Assembly (NCBI RefSeq): GCF_964019385.1 | Contig: NC_088643.1 | Location: forward strand, 73,022,574 to 73,086,573 | DNA from: Sycon ciliatum | Taxonomy: Eukaryota > Porifera > Calcarea > Leucosolenida > Sycettidae | Length of the DNA: 64,000 nt | Direction: 5' to 3' | Shown here: in pieces, positions 14,006-25,840 of the stretch | Layout of the letters: each line of letters starts with the position of its first letter | How positions within the stretch are numbered: position 1 is the stretch's first letter | Notes under the pieces: generated by a model | Database searches by the model: none | What the model was told of the DNA's origin: nothing | What the model saw: the letters and a program-made list of their open reading frames with translations, nothing else | Program-made: the position numbers and the translations under genes

Positions 14006-16241
14006 ATATGTTTGCAGGTATGCACTCTGCTTGGTAAAGAGGTACCCAACTCTACTGCTGATCCAAGCGAGGAACAGCTGCATATCTTGACTGCCTACAG
14101 TTTGGCTGACAGCACTGAAGAAGGTGGAGGTGTCGGCTTAGCCCTGGGCAACGGTTCCATCTTGGTCAAATACTGCGTGAAGGATGTGTATGCGAACACA
14201 GCTCTTGTGAGGCCGAATCGGAAAGCTCCGGCTCGTATTTCTCTTGTCTTCCAGCATGGCCGTCAACTGAACCGCCTCAAGCATGGTACTGCTGAAATTG
14301 CAGACAAGATGAAGAAGATACAGGAGGAGCGAGAAGAAATGATGGCAGAGGCTGTCAAGCAAGCAGAGATCGATAAGGTGGAGAAGGCCGAGGAAGACAA
14401 GAAAAGCGCAGCAGTAGCAGCAGCAGCGGCAGCAGCAGCCGCTGCCGCCACTGCTGCGGCCCCTCAGCCAAATGTATTGTCAGTGTTGGAACAGTCTGGT
14501 AGCACCGGTCAAAAACTTACCGTAGAAAATGCTGCTAGTCAATTTGCCCAATGGCAGCAGCAGCAACAGCAACAACAACAGCAGCAAGGAGCTGCCGGTG
14601 GCGCTACACTAGATGGAGTCCTGACAGAGCTTGTTCTTGATAGTGGTGGCGGTGGTGGAGCACAAGCAGAGGCGACCAACGCAACTGGCCTGGGTTTGCC
14701 GCCAGAGTCTGTGTCCAGTTTCCTGATGATGAATGATCTGTTTGGTAGCTTCACTAATCAACAGGCTAGTGCAGCTGAAGGAGCTGCAAACGAGGCTCCG
14801 GGGGCTGCTGTGTTGGAAGGCGGCGGACAAGAAGGACAGGATGCTAACTGGAGTGCTCCATCTCCCGAAATGCCCAGCCTGGTGGATTTGCTGAACAAGC
14901 CTGGCGACGACAGCCTGCCCATCATACCGCCGCCCAGCTATGCACTGCCTCCAGCTCCAGCTGTCCCTGCCCAAGACAGCAGCGCGGCGGTGTCTGCCAG
15001 CACCAATCCCGCTACAGCTAACGTTCCATTGGGCGCTACGTCTACTGCTGCGCCGGTGGTTGCGGCGGAAGGTGGCTGGGCTGCTAGCCTGAATGCATTA
15101 GCAGCACCACCAGCTGCAGCAGCAGCAGCAGCAGCAACAGCAGCAGGTGGTGACCAGGAACACACCGGTGGTGGTGCTGGTACCAGCCAGGAATCCGTCT
15201 CCACACCGCAAGGTGGGGGCGCTGATGTGGCCTCTGCTGGCGACAATGAAGAATCTCCAGCACCAGCTGCCGTGGGTGGTGACGATCCGGCTCGTCTGAG
15301 CGAACTGTCGCTTGGCAGAGCCTCCGAGCCGAGTCACACTCCCCTTGCCGGTGTGTCTGGCCCCAACTCAGTCGCTGCTCAGGATGACCCTGTACAACAG
15401 GCCACCGCGCTGATGCAAGATGGCAGTGAGCAGCCAGCTTTGCAAGTTGCCAGTTCACCAGCTGAAGACCAGCAGCAATTACAGTGGCAAATGCAGCAAC
15501 AGCAGCAGCAGCAACAGCAGTTTCCTGCACAATCCCCACCATTGATGGCACACAATATGCTCCAACAGCTGTATCCTGGGTTGGTACAACGACAGCAGCA
15601 ACAGCAACATCAGCAGCAGCAGCAACAACAACAGCCGCAGCAACAACTACAACAACAGCACCACCAGCAACTTCAGCAGCAACTCCAACAACAACAGCAC
15701 CAGCAACATCAGCAATCAAAAGAGCAGGTCCAAAAAGAGGATGAGAGTCATCAGGAGTCTGGTCAAGCCCAAAGCCAAGCAGCCGCTGCTCAGATTCAGC
15801 TGCCAACACAGCAGTATTTACAACAGCTGCAACTTCAGCAGTTCCAACAACAAATGCAGCAGCGACAGCAGCAGCTGCAACAAGTCCAGCAGCAGCAGAC
15901 GCAAGCCCAGCTACAATCACAACAGCCACATCAACTTCATACACAACACCAGAGGCCACCGCAGCAGCAGCAACATGCAGTGCGACAGCCGATCAGTTCT
16001 CCTTCTCTGGCTGCTCCTAATCAGGCTGAAGAGAAAAAGGAAAGAAGTCCCACAACAGAAGAAAAGCCTGTTGTATATGCTGGCAGTCAGCAGATGGCAC
16101 AAGTACAGCAGCAGCAGCAGCAGCAGCAGCAACAGCCAGATCAAAAGAGTGTACTGCAAATGCAACAGGCCCAGGTTAAACAAATGAAACGAAACGAGCA
16201 GCAGCAGCAGCAGCAACAACAGCAAACACAACAGCACCAGC

Positions 16242-16276
<35 letters not shown>

Positions 16277-17752
16277 CGACATATGCAGCAACAGCAGCAA
16301 CTGCGCCAGCACCAACAAAGGCACCAGCTGCAGCAGGAACAGGCGCTGCAGCAACAGCAGAAGGAACAGGCGCTGCAGCAACAGCAGCAGCAACAGGCCA
16401 GTAAGCAACAGACTAAACCGCGACGAGGGGCGAAACCAGTGAAGGAAAACCCAGTCGCTGCCATTGTTGGCCCGCCAAGCCATGGATCAGAGGAGCAGCA
16501 GGACCGTAGTGCCACGAATTCTCCGCAGAATATGGCAGCAGCACAGTACTTGCAGCAACGGCAGCAACAGGCAATGCAGCAAAGACAACAGCCAACTGCA
16601 CAGCCAGTGCAGCAGCCGCAACATCACCATCAGCAGCAACAGAAGCAGAAAGCACAGCAAGAAGCGCATGCAGCACATCAAGCTGCACAGCAGCAAGCAA
16701 AGCTGCAGCAAGAACAGCAACTGAAGTATGAAATGCAAGCTGCACAGCATGAACAGCTGCGCCTCGTGCAAGAGCAGAGAGCACAAGCGCAACAAGCTGC
16801 ACAACAGCAGCAAGCTGCACAGCAGCAGCAAGCTGCACAGCAGCAGCAAGCTGCACAGCAGCAGCAAGCTGCACAGCAGCAGCAACAGCAGCAGCAGCAA
16901 GCTGCACAGCAGCAGCAAGCCGCACAGCAGCAGCAAGCTGCACAGCAGCAACAACAGCAGCAACAACAGCAGCAGCACCGAGAAAACCTCAAATCACCTC
17001 CCAAAGCTGTGCAACGTGCCAGCAGAACACCCAGCCAACCACGCATCTCTCCAGCATCGCAATCCCCTGCAACACACCAGATTGCGCCAGCCCAGACAGT
17101 CCAGATGGTTACCTCGGCTCATCCGCAGCAGCATATGCTGGTAGCGCAGCAGCAGCAGCAACAGCAACGGTACATTCCGGCACAGCAGCAGTGGCTAACA
17201 TCCACGCACCCTGGTATTCGGCCTCTGTGGCCGTCGCAATACTCCATGGTGCGGCCCGGTCACGCGCTGACGCCAGTTAGCAGCGTCGAATCGGGAGCAC
17301 AGGCAGCGGCGCTCAGTAATCGACAGCCTGTTGCTCACCTCGCGAGTGGCGACCGGGCACTGCAACCAGCTGCTGCTGCTGCATTGGCTGCGGCTCAGCA
17401 GGGTCAGGCAACTCCCACAGCCATACAGTCACCGTATGGTTTCAGCACACAGGCACAGGGGGCACGCGGTGCCGCCCTGCCCATGGGAGTGCCCGCGCCA
17501 CGTCCCGCTGGCATTCCGGTGGACGCAGCCCAGCAGGCGTATGCACGCATGCCCGTCCAAGTGGGCCGCGCTCTTCCGGGTCAGATGCAGCCGCGCATCC
17601 TGCCGCAAGGCTGGCAGCAGGCCATGCAAGGCATGGTGCGCACACCCAATGCTGGACAGCAGCTGGCTGGACAGTTTGCCGCTGCTCCGCCGGGCGTTGC
17701 ACAGCCCAACATTGTTAGTATGATGGCGCCGCAGCAAGATCGCTGGAACTAA
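2673..17752 (+). CDS. TET: TET-family methylcytosine dioxygenase, multi-exon, 5' end not found
   Basis: TET proteins are nuclear Fe(II)/2-oxoglutarate dioxygenases that oxidise 5-methylcytosine. Ten exons join in one frame: 2673-3794, 5854-5965, 6277-6361, 6671-6707, 8370-8423, 9062-9270, 10112-10268, 11147-11239, 12140-12283, 14018-17752 (about 1,915 residues). Order: Ala-rich disordered region (1-374); Cys-rich domain (about 405-650) with CGC, YYTHFG, GCPKHNW, KRKC, TCNC and [18 protein letters not shown]; double-stranded beta-helix (about 650-760) with RISLVF; then a Gln-rich tail of about 1,150 residues in the last exon. Zinc Cys/His and both 2-oxoglutarate arginines are kept, but the iron site reads HAE at 12245-12253 and Tyr at 14189-14191 instead of HxD and His. 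The usual insert in the catalytic domain is missing. No CXXC zinc finger is visible. The first exon opens in phase 0 behind an acceptor, so the start Met lies upstream. Family assignment is secure; activity is not. Confidence 0.93.
4596..4723. repeat. 64-bp tandem duplication, two copies
   Basis: Two adjacent nearly identical 64-bp units, each starting ATCTAACGTTAGAACG, in the first recognised TET intron. One difference is seen at the end (CGGCCGTTT against CGGCAGTTT), so the duplication is recent or an assembly artefact. Confidence 0.9.
5268..5374. repeat. Inverted repeat of about 30-bp arms
   Basis: Imperfect arms around GTATCCCATTC...GGGGTATACCG and CGGCGATATACCCC...ATGGGAT face each other across about 45 bp in a TET intron. 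Probably a small foldback element; no target-site duplication identified. Confidence 0.6.
8891..9050. repeat. GT-rich microsatellite before the TET exon at 9062
   Basis: A clean (TG)n core at about 8891-8930 continues as degenerate TG/TATG repeats to within about 12 bp of the acceptor at 9060-9061. Confidence 0.9.
9956..10075. repeat. Imperfect tandem repeat of a 17-24 bp unit
   Basis: Repeats of CACTGCAGCACAATGACC, with or without an added AGTGA, lie 35-155 bp upstream of the TET exon at 10112. They occupy the usual branch-point and tract zone of that intron. Confidence 0.8.
11464..11957 (+). mobile_element. Decayed non-LTR reverse transcriptase fragment in a TET intron
   Basis: Translated pieces in shifting frames match the fingers/palm part of LINE reverse transcriptases: [16 protein letters not shown], then LYAEDI in place of the catalytic YADD, then a helix with LLLNPDK, then [16 protein letters not shown]. 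Stops and frameshifts are frequent, so it is dead. It lies between the TET exons ending at 11239 and starting at 12140, on the same strand as the gene. Confidence 0.7.
13914..14000. repeat. (TG)n microsatellite before the last TET exon
   Basis: Interrupted TG repeat ending 17 bp before the acceptor of the 3.7-kb terminal TET exon at 14018. It replaces a normal polypyrimidine tract. Confidence 0.95.
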
Positions 17753-18271
17753 ACACACGGCTACAAACAGTATCCGACGCTGATATTCCTGATAGTTAGG
17801 TGGTGCCGGTATTACCGACACGCCTACATATAATGTGCTCCCATTGAGGATGGTGACCAGACCTACTACATACTTTGACTGAATGAAAACGTGACTTCGG
17901 TTGTGGAACCATTGATGTAGTTCTACTGCGGATGTACTGGTCTATTGCTGAACTTTGACGAGCAACAACGGTCCTTGACATTGCACCTTTACGTAATATG
18001 ATATTTGAAGCCCTTTCGAATGGGGCAGTTAGTCACATACACAGAAACTGTCTTGATCAATGCACGACAACATTGCCAGTCTTGTATTTGTTTACTGAAA
18101 GCTACCTGCGAGTACTACCATAATTATCAGATTGCCCTTCACTTGACTTCGTCCACCGCACACATGTCAATGCTTGTACACGCCAGCGGCTGAGTTCATG
18201 AGGTGAAACGAGTATCGCATCGCACGCAACAGCTTTAGCAGCGGCATGCGATCCGAATATTCAGCCAAAAT

Positions 18272-18277
18272 ATTAAA
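18272..18277 (+). terminator. Possible variant polyadenylation signal (ATTAAA) for TET
   Basis: ATTAAA lies about 520 bp after the TET stop codon. I saw no canonical AATAAA closer. Cleavage here is a guess. Confidence 0.2.
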
Positions 18278-18746
18278 TTTTCATAAAAATTCATCCAAAT
18301 ATTATTTGGTTGAAAATTCTCCATCTAATATAAATCGTAGTATCCGTGTCAAACGTCTGTTTGTGCGTTGTAATGCTCCGTTTTCGAATTGCCTCTTCAC
18401 TTGTTTCTGGTCTATTCAAGTACGCCTTAGTTGAACTAACTGATTTTTGTACCAGCTGGCTAATTCTCAAGTTCAAGCCAATCTTGGTTTCAACCATATC
18501 TTGAATTTCACTGCACAGTGCAATTGCTACTTTCTACTGTATTTGTCTTAATGTTCACTGTACAGTATACGTGTCTTCGTGTTGTGACTGCACTTGATTT
18601 CTTGGATGGTGTTTTGCTTGCTTGGCTTTTCGGTTTGAGAATGCTTGACTTGCGTAGTACTTGTCTTGTAGAGAAGTTTTCGATTACTGTTTCCTTGAGC
18701 AAACCTCTACCTTGATTGACCCTGAAAAAAATGACTGATGTGCTGA

Positions 18747-18882
<136 letters not shown>

Positions 18883-19118
18883 CAGCTAGTTCGGTTGGTG
18901 GGTACACTTATGCCTGATTGTGTTGGGTCTGTTGCCAACGGGCTTGGCTGCTTGAAGGTGTAGTAGCAAGTATCACCTTCACTGGGGGCAGGGGTAACTG
19001 CAGTTGGATCCCGGGATGGATACCCTGATGCCGTCAATCCTTCTTCTGCGCCTTGTCCTCACTCACTTACTGAGGTGTGGTGAGCCCATAAGTGGGATCA
19101 TTTTCAAGTCCACCCAGA
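18883..19118 (+). repeat. Dispersed repeat family B, copy 1 (short form)
   Basis: Starts CAGCTAGTTCGGTTGGTGGG and ends near AAGTCCACCCA. A second copy at 30164-30488 is highly similar but carries about 90 extra bases in the middle. Both copies are preceded by TG repeats and contain GGGGTAACTGCAGTTGGATC. Confidence 0.85.
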
Positions 19119-19262
19119 GTTTTGGGGATTTCAGGGGGTATCGGTCGTTGGGCGGTTCAATAGCCAATTAAGTCATCTTTCCAAGATTCCTTTTTAGTCT
19201 CTCTCCCGTCTCCCGGGGAGACCCACGTGACCAGTTTTGGCAGTGAGCAACACGTACAAGTA

Positions 19263-19451
<189 letters not shown>

Positions 19452-19679
19452 CACGTGATCGTATCCCATGTAAATGTACATCGTAAGGAAAATGCCCTGC
19501 CCGTAGACCATGGCATGCTGGCTGATATCTTGAACACAAGTAAAAACGGATGTGGAAGATGGACCATCGCGGCATCGGTGCAGTGGCAGGCCTTTAGGTA
19601 CTAACTGAACTAGAAATGGCATACTTGAATTGTAAAGAAAGCCCTCGTTTGCCTGTGTAAGAAATTCAAAAGGGACTTA

Positions 19680-19937
19680 GGGGACTTCCGTAAATACCGA
19701 TATTTATTTAGAAACGAAAACTAGTCGTTTCTCTTCAACCCCCCTCCTCCCCCCTCCCCCTCCCTGAGAAACAAACATGTACAAATGGTACATGGTATCG
19801 ATATTTTTGATCTTCTTTTCTGGACATGCTCACGCGGGCAAAATGTACATCGATATTTTTCGAGAAACGAACAGGCGCTCCCCCCTAAACGACTAGTTTT
19901 CGTTTCTAAATAAATATCTATATTTACGGATGGCCCC
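19680..19937. mobile_element. Short inverted-repeat DNA element with TTA duplication
   Basis: Terminal inverted repeats of about 54 bp (left begins GGGGACTTCCGTAAATA; right ends TATTTACGGATGGCCCC) flanked by TTA on both sides (19677-19679 and 19938-19940). A 3-bp TTA duplication is the hallmark of PIF/Harbinger elements. It is 258 bp with no coding capacity. Confidence 0.75.
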
Positions 19938-21764
19938 TTACTGTAACGATGCTGCCATGTAATTGTCTCTAAAAAATGAACGTCTTTTCCAGACATAGAT
20001 TGACTACACCACCACTACCACCACCACCATTGTACTCTGTGGCCAACAACACACACACTTCCCACGGCAGCAAGAGATTCCTCAACTTCCTTCCCAATAC
20101 CGAAATAATAATAATTAATAATTTCCTTGGTCTTTCTCGTTTGTATAATAATAATAATTATATTATTATACAACCATGTAATCCCTTTCGACAGCTGTGG
20201 CCACAGAGCCCTACTTCAGCAGAATTTCCAATGGCCGAATGCTGCTGCTGCTTACCTTCTTCTAGAAGTATGACATTGTCCTTTCCAGATGCGAAAGAAA
20301 GAAAAGGTCAATTATTCCTCAAAATAGTAAGGTAACATGCTTGCATGTATTCAACCTCAACGATGGACTGATACTCGTACGATGCAATTGTTGGCTTTCG
20401 AAAGTAAAAATCAAAGCAAGAATCTAAAATTCAGTCGAAATCAGAAGGGTTCCGTTTCAATTACTGTAGTTCGATTTTAAACCCGCATGCGTATACAGGG
20501 CTGCAGCATCGGTGGCTAGTTCGGACCAGGGAGTCGTCCTGGTTCGGACATTACATGGCCGGAACTTATTTTCGAAAAACTTCAAAAAGGTTGACCACCC
20601 AATTCATGCAAAATGGGGCGAAGGTCAATAAGATCAATTTCTGGTCAAGTATCCCATGCCGGACCACCTGAAGAGAAGCAGTGATTCTTGACCCTGTGAC
20701 TGTGTTGTAAGCTTTTCGTTGGTTGTGGGTGCAATGCAAACAGTGCCAAACACGTATGGTCAGTATTACATGTACATGTACAATGTGCTTCGAAGTAGTT
20801 TTGCCGATGCGCAAGTGAAGCTGTGTCTGGACATGCAACTACATACCATGCCTTGTTGCCGTAACACTGGCACAATGTACTGGAACAGTACACGCCCACC
20901 GTGTGCAGTCCGTCAATGTCCGCACCGGCATACAGCCTACTGGACGGGGTCACAGATTCGCTGAAAATCAATGAAAAAACAAGAAAATTACAAGGTTTCG
21001 ATGGGTAATGCTAAATTAGCGGAAACCTACGGAAATCGCGGCATTTGCTGCGATTTCCAAGCCAAGGACAGGGTACAGCTGTACCCTCGTTAGCGGGACG
21101 ACATCGGTTACAAGACAAACCTCAATACAGTAGTAGACATGACAACCATCCAAACAATCCCCTGACGAAATGCGTTCAGCAGTCGTACATGCACGTCTGG
21201 ATAAGAGATATTTTGTTTGTGGACGTTGCAACGTCACCTTCAGCTGTCGCACAGGTTCGATTCCCTCATTACAAGACTAAGCAAATGGCCATGGATAGCT
21301 CGATCGATGTTTCATGTTGTCTTGTATCGGGGTCGGGTCCGATGGAAAAATTGTCTAATAACGGGTTGTCTTGTACAGGGAGGGGTCTGGGGAAATTTTT
21401 TGCTGAGGAAACATCATTTCTGAGGTGGATACAATATGAATAATGTAAAACAGCAGAAAAATATGCAAATCCGGATAGTAGATACAACTCGTTACAACAA
21501 CTTATTACAAGAGAAACATGTTGAAACCCCTATGGTTGTCTACTACCGAGGGTAGACCTCAGTGTAGAGACTGGCCTGGGCCCTCCCGACCTGGCACATA
21601 CTCCTAACGCAGAAAAATTCACACCTGCGCGACACGAGGGACCTACTCACCACATACACACAATATTGTGTACATGTACGTCTACTGTACTTCGTTAGGG
21701 GCAGAGTGGATCCAATTAAATTTATTTGTTTTATCTGTTGACTTCTTATGTCATGACTTTCAAG

Positions 21765-22179
21765 TAGGGCTGAAACCATCGTGGATTTTCACCTATCGAT
21801 TACTCTTTAGCTTACCGATCGATTAATCGATTATCATCGTTAGCAAACAGTGTCAGGATTTTGTGCAAAAATTACTCTGTTTCCACAAGCTATGCCTTCA
21901 TAATACTAAAAAAATTCGTTAGTGAAAGTGTGGCTCTGAAACACGGCAGTTTTGAAGTCAATTGAAACTCAGAACATGAACCATACCCCTTGCAACTAAC
22001 TGCATACTCACAGCGGAAACTGAATCGAACTTCACAAAAGAGGGGGTTTCAGTACTTTTTGGATTCAAAATCCCAAACAATTAATTAATCAGATCATCTA
22101 TAATGTAACGATTAGTTGACTGTGGAGAAAATATCGATCGATTACCGAGTATTTGGTTTGTATAATCGTTTCAGCCCTA
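21765..22179. mobile_element. hAT-like non-autonomous element, TAGGGCTGAAAC family, copy 1
   Basis: Begins TAGGGCTGAAACCATCG and ends ATAATCGTTTCAGCCCTA, forming terminal inverted repeats, with AT-rich repeated ATCGATTA motifs inside. The flanks resemble a decayed duplication. A better preserved relative lies at 33632-34000. Confidence 0.75.
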
Positions 22180-23491
22180 CTCAAGCTCATGCACTACATC
22201 ATTTTCGTGCATGTTCAAGTGCATAATTATTGTATTGTCGTTTGTTCATGGCGGTGGCTCATGAAGGCTGGGCTCGTTGCTACTAAAAAACACTCTCTTG
22301 AAGTAGCAATGGTGCTATTGCAGAGTACAGGATTAGGTTCTGCCGTGTGAGTACAGGATTAGGTTCTGCCGTGTGTGATTGCTCAATTTGTAAGTGCATT
22401 ATTAATTTGTATCCCTTTATTCCCTTCTGCAGGTACCAGTAGTGCAAATATTATCAAAGTTAAAATAATTACCGGTACCCTCCCCCCCCCCCCCCCACAC
22501 ACACACATACCCCCTGTCCCCTCTCTCTCACCTGTCCTCAAAGCAGTGGGCATAGGCAAGTCGTGAACAGTTCTGTTGCCCCAACTGGCTTCACACTGCA
22601 CTCAGCACGGGTCGGTGCACCGTTGTGTCTTCAATGTTGTTGCCAGCACGGTATTGCCCATTTCCAGAGAGAGTGGGCGAGTCCATTAGTAGGGTTTACA
22701 TAGACAGAATGGTACTAGTAACCAAACACCAAAACAGTCATCATGCTACACCCCCCAGGATATAATCAGATACATACATAACTTCATAAGTCAAGCACTA
22801 GTACATTGTACAGTAGTAACAAACAGTGCTGGGAGTCGATAGTTTTGCTGCTCACTCAGTGCTCAAACTCTGGCAGGGACTTTCCCTACCTCGCTGTAAG
22901 GATTACGTCATCTTTTATGTCTATGTACTGTGACGTCGTGACTGCATACCAATAGCTAGAAAATAGTTACACAATCTGAATCCACTCGAATCATTCGAAC
23001 TAGTAAAAGATCAAGAAGGCTCTTGCAGTTGTCTTGGAAGACTTGTTTGTCATCGCAGATTCGCATTGTCCATTCCGATCAGACGGAGGCCGGCTAGATT
23101 AAATCTACATACAGGTTATTTGGGGAACGTAGAGGATTGGATTCCTGTTTGCGGGCTATTTCATTTCGGGGTACACTCAGCTGTGAGCACAGTCATTGCT
23201 GTGTATTGTTGCTCGCCTCGTCAAGAATAAGAATGGTGCGTTTCTTGCCTGCTATCAGGGTTTTGAATACAACTGTTTGTACCCTAGAACACTGAAGAGG
23301 GAAAGGTGATGATAGAGTAAGAGTCTGTTTACATGAGAAAAATAAGCCCAGGCCTATTTGCATCGGGTTTATTTTTCAACCTTTAGGGCCGGGGCCCGGG
23401 GGGGGGGGGGGGGGGTCACACTGAGGGAACAATCCTCAGATTATAAACCCTAAATCATTTTTTTGACTTTTCATCATGGTCCCACTGGATA

Positions 23492-23610
23492 GAGCTTTTT
23501 CAAGGTTGTACCAACGGTCACTTTTTGGGGTCCCGGTGTGAGAAATTGTTTGAATCGCTGGTGAACAGGCGAAGCCCAGTTCGCGTTCACTTTGTATGGG
23601 AATGGATGCG
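23492..23610 (-). repeat. Partial copy of the AGAGCTTTTTCAAGG element
   Basis: Begins AGAGCTTTTTCAAGG and, inverted, matches the right half of the element at 48099-48449, including the segment GGTGAACAGG. Only one end is recognised. Confidence 0.65.
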
Positions 23611-23863
23611 TGTAGGTGAAAGAAGCAGTAGAATAGCGCTCCTCTTTCTAATCACACATGTACGCAGTGGCAAATATTCGTGAATGACGAATTTGGATCA
23701 AGAAGTACCTGTTCACGGCCCTACTGCCTTTCCGGTTGTCGCATATTTTCGAGAAGGCAAAGTCTCCACTCAACAAAAAGTCATATGAAAATGTGCCTAG
23801 AACAAAAACAAAAGAGGCGCACTGTCTACGACGATATCCTCTCCGGCCAGGACTTATTTTCTT

Positions 23864-24070
23864 GGCCGTTTACATGAGAAAAAGAAGCCCCAGGGGTTGG
23901 ATAAGCTCGAGGTCTGGGGTAGTGCTAGTTGAGCTCGGGGCGAGCTGAGTAAGTCGGCCACACCATGTAAACGCCCGCACTCTGAAATGATGGGTAGCAG
24001 ATCAAGAAGGGCGTACCGTAAACGCAGGGCTGAATAAGCCTGGGCGTATTTCTCTCATGTAAACGGCCCC
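23864..24070. mobile_element. Inverted-repeat element with GGCCGTTTACATGAGA ends
   Basis: Left end GGCCGTTTACATGAGAAAA and right end TTTCTCTCATGTAAACGGCC are inverse copies. A further lone copy of this end lies at about 23327-23357, so related elements are nested or fragmented here. Confidence 0.75.
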
Positions 24071-24115
24071 TGATGAGCGTGAATGAATGCGAAACGTTAA
24101 GTCTCAACACAGCTC

Positions 24116-24116
<1 letters not shown>

Positions 24117-24175
<59 letters not shown>

Positions 24176-24194
24176 CCTCCCCCCCCCCCCCCCC
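24117..24194. repeat. (CT)n microsatellite followed by a C run
   Basis: CT array of about 55 bp, then a poly-C run; a GA array follows at about 24222-24239, giving a local inverted arrangement. Confidence 0.95.
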
Positions 24195-24349
24195 GCTCCT
24201 GTGTGTAATAGAGAAGTGATGAGAGAGAGAGAGAGAGAGCTCTGCTCAGGACCCTCGTTATGCTTAGTTGCACACCGCACCTGGCCCGCCACACTCACTG
24301 CTGTCCTGTCACGTGGTTCATGCCTGCCTGTGACACACAACGCAGATAC

Positions 24350-24487
24350 GAAATAAAGCACTGTGGACCCTGGCTAGCGCCAGACGCTACTGATATCTTT
24401 TGTATAGCGTTGGGAATAAAGCGCTGTGGACGCTGGCTAGTGCCAGGCGCTACTGATAGTTATCTTTTGCATAGCCTTGGGAATAAA
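24350..24487. repeat. Tandem duplication of about 65-74 bp
   Basis: Two diverged copies of a unit containing AATAAAG, CTGTGGACSCTGGCTAG and GCTACTGATA. The AATAAA strings are part of the repeat and are not taken as polyadenylation signals. Confidence 0.7.
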
Positions 24488-24600
24488 TTTGGCCGGGTCA
24501 TGGCTGAGTTAAAAACTCATGCATTGCATGGAAGCAAAACAGAACAGGTGTGGAAAAAGCAGTCAGTTTGGTTCGAGTATGTAAACATCTAGAGTTCATC

Positions 24601-24704
24601 ACATACATACATACATACATACATACATCCATACATCCATACATCCATCCATACATCCATACATCCATCCATCCATCCATACATACATACATACATACAT
24701 ACAT
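24601..24704. repeat. (CATA)n / (CATC)n microsatellite
   Basis: Tetranucleotide array; related CATA arrays recur at about 24870-24910 and 25730-25840. Confidence 0.95.
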
Positions 24705-24908
24705 GTACCATGTATACGCCCGTCGCAAGAGAAGCACGCAAATCTGCAAATGCACTGGATGTGCACCCACAGATTTTCTCTTTATAGCAACGATAGCGGA
24801 TCTGATTCTGATTGAAACAGATCAAGACAAGCGCCAGATAACTGTCTAATCCACACAACTGGCGAAGCCATGCATACATACATACATACATACATACATA
24901 CATACATA

Positions 24909-25729
24909 CAGTTGTGGCAAGTGAAATCCAACACTTGGCATAAGGGACTGCACCATGCAGTCTGCAGCCCTGCATACGTACAGTACATGTGTTACATACA
25001 ACTTTAGGCCACGCCGTTTTTTTTCTATGTTTCGCGTCACCTTATTCGATGAAATCAATGAGGGAGGGCGAAAAAAATAAAAAAGCCATCCAAAAAAAAC
25101 AGTGTACGTGCATTGCATGTACAGTGAAGCGACGCGGCACTGTTCATAATATTATACTTGTACATGTACATTGACAATCGTCATGCACATGTACAAGTAA
25201 CATGTACATGAATACATGAGTGTATCCCCTCTGCCATGCTTGTGGTCCAAACACAGGCGGCATGATGATTGTGTGACTTGCGGCCCAGCTTATTGCACAC
25301 ACATGTACTGTGTGTGAGCTGAGTTACATTTTCCGGTTTTCTGGGTTTGCATTACATTTGTATTGCATTTTCAAAAAAAAACATTTCCGTTTTTTTAATT
25401 TTTTTAAAACTCCGGCTGTGAAATACATGCGCGCGGGGGACGCGAAACATAGATAAAAAAACGGTGTGGCCTTATCTGTCTGATGACGAAACTCGTACTC
25501 ATCACAGTCAAGGTTCGAAAGGTGCTGGCAAAAATGAATGGGGATTGGATACCAATACTCCTTATGTGTACCATATTTGTGAACTGCGTGTATCTATGCT
25601 GTGACCTTTCGATCTGTTTGGGATGCATACGGCTCTATAGTACAAATTAGGTGCAGTGCATTACATCATTGGTGTCCATTTGTGGCGCTGTCCCCTATGG
25701 CAAGTGTCGGATTTCACTTGCCACAACTG
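24909..25729. repeat. Inverted pair of a dispersed element with CATA arrays at both outer ends
   Basis: The left copy (24909-25041) reads CAGTTGTGGCAAGTGAAATCC through GGCCACGCCGTTTTTTT to TCGCGTCACC. The right copy (25436-25729) carries the same blocks in reverse orientation, with about 160 extra bases. A CATA array abuts the outer side of each copy, so the microsatellite seems to be the element's tail. The centre (25042-25435) is AT-rich with A and T runs. Confidence 0.65.
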
Positions 25730-25840
25730 TACATACATACATACATACATACATACATACATACATACATACATACATACATACATACATACAATTACAT
25801 ACATACATACAATTACATACATACATACATACATACATAT
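25730..25840. repeat. (CATA)n microsatellite
   Basis: CATA array with two AATT interruptions, attached to the right member of the inverted pair ending at 25729. Confidence 0.95.

Noticed and set aside
15084-16978. Long open frames on the - strand and other + frames opposite the Gln-rich tail
   Set aside because: CAG/CAA repeats stay open in all frames (poly-Leu, poly-Cys, poly-Ser, poly-Ala shadows); only the + frame continuous with the TET domain is real.
24355-24490. Multiple AATAAA strings as polyadenylation signals for an upstream gene
   Set aside because: They belong to a tandem duplication 6.6 kb beyond the TET stop, with no exon nearby.
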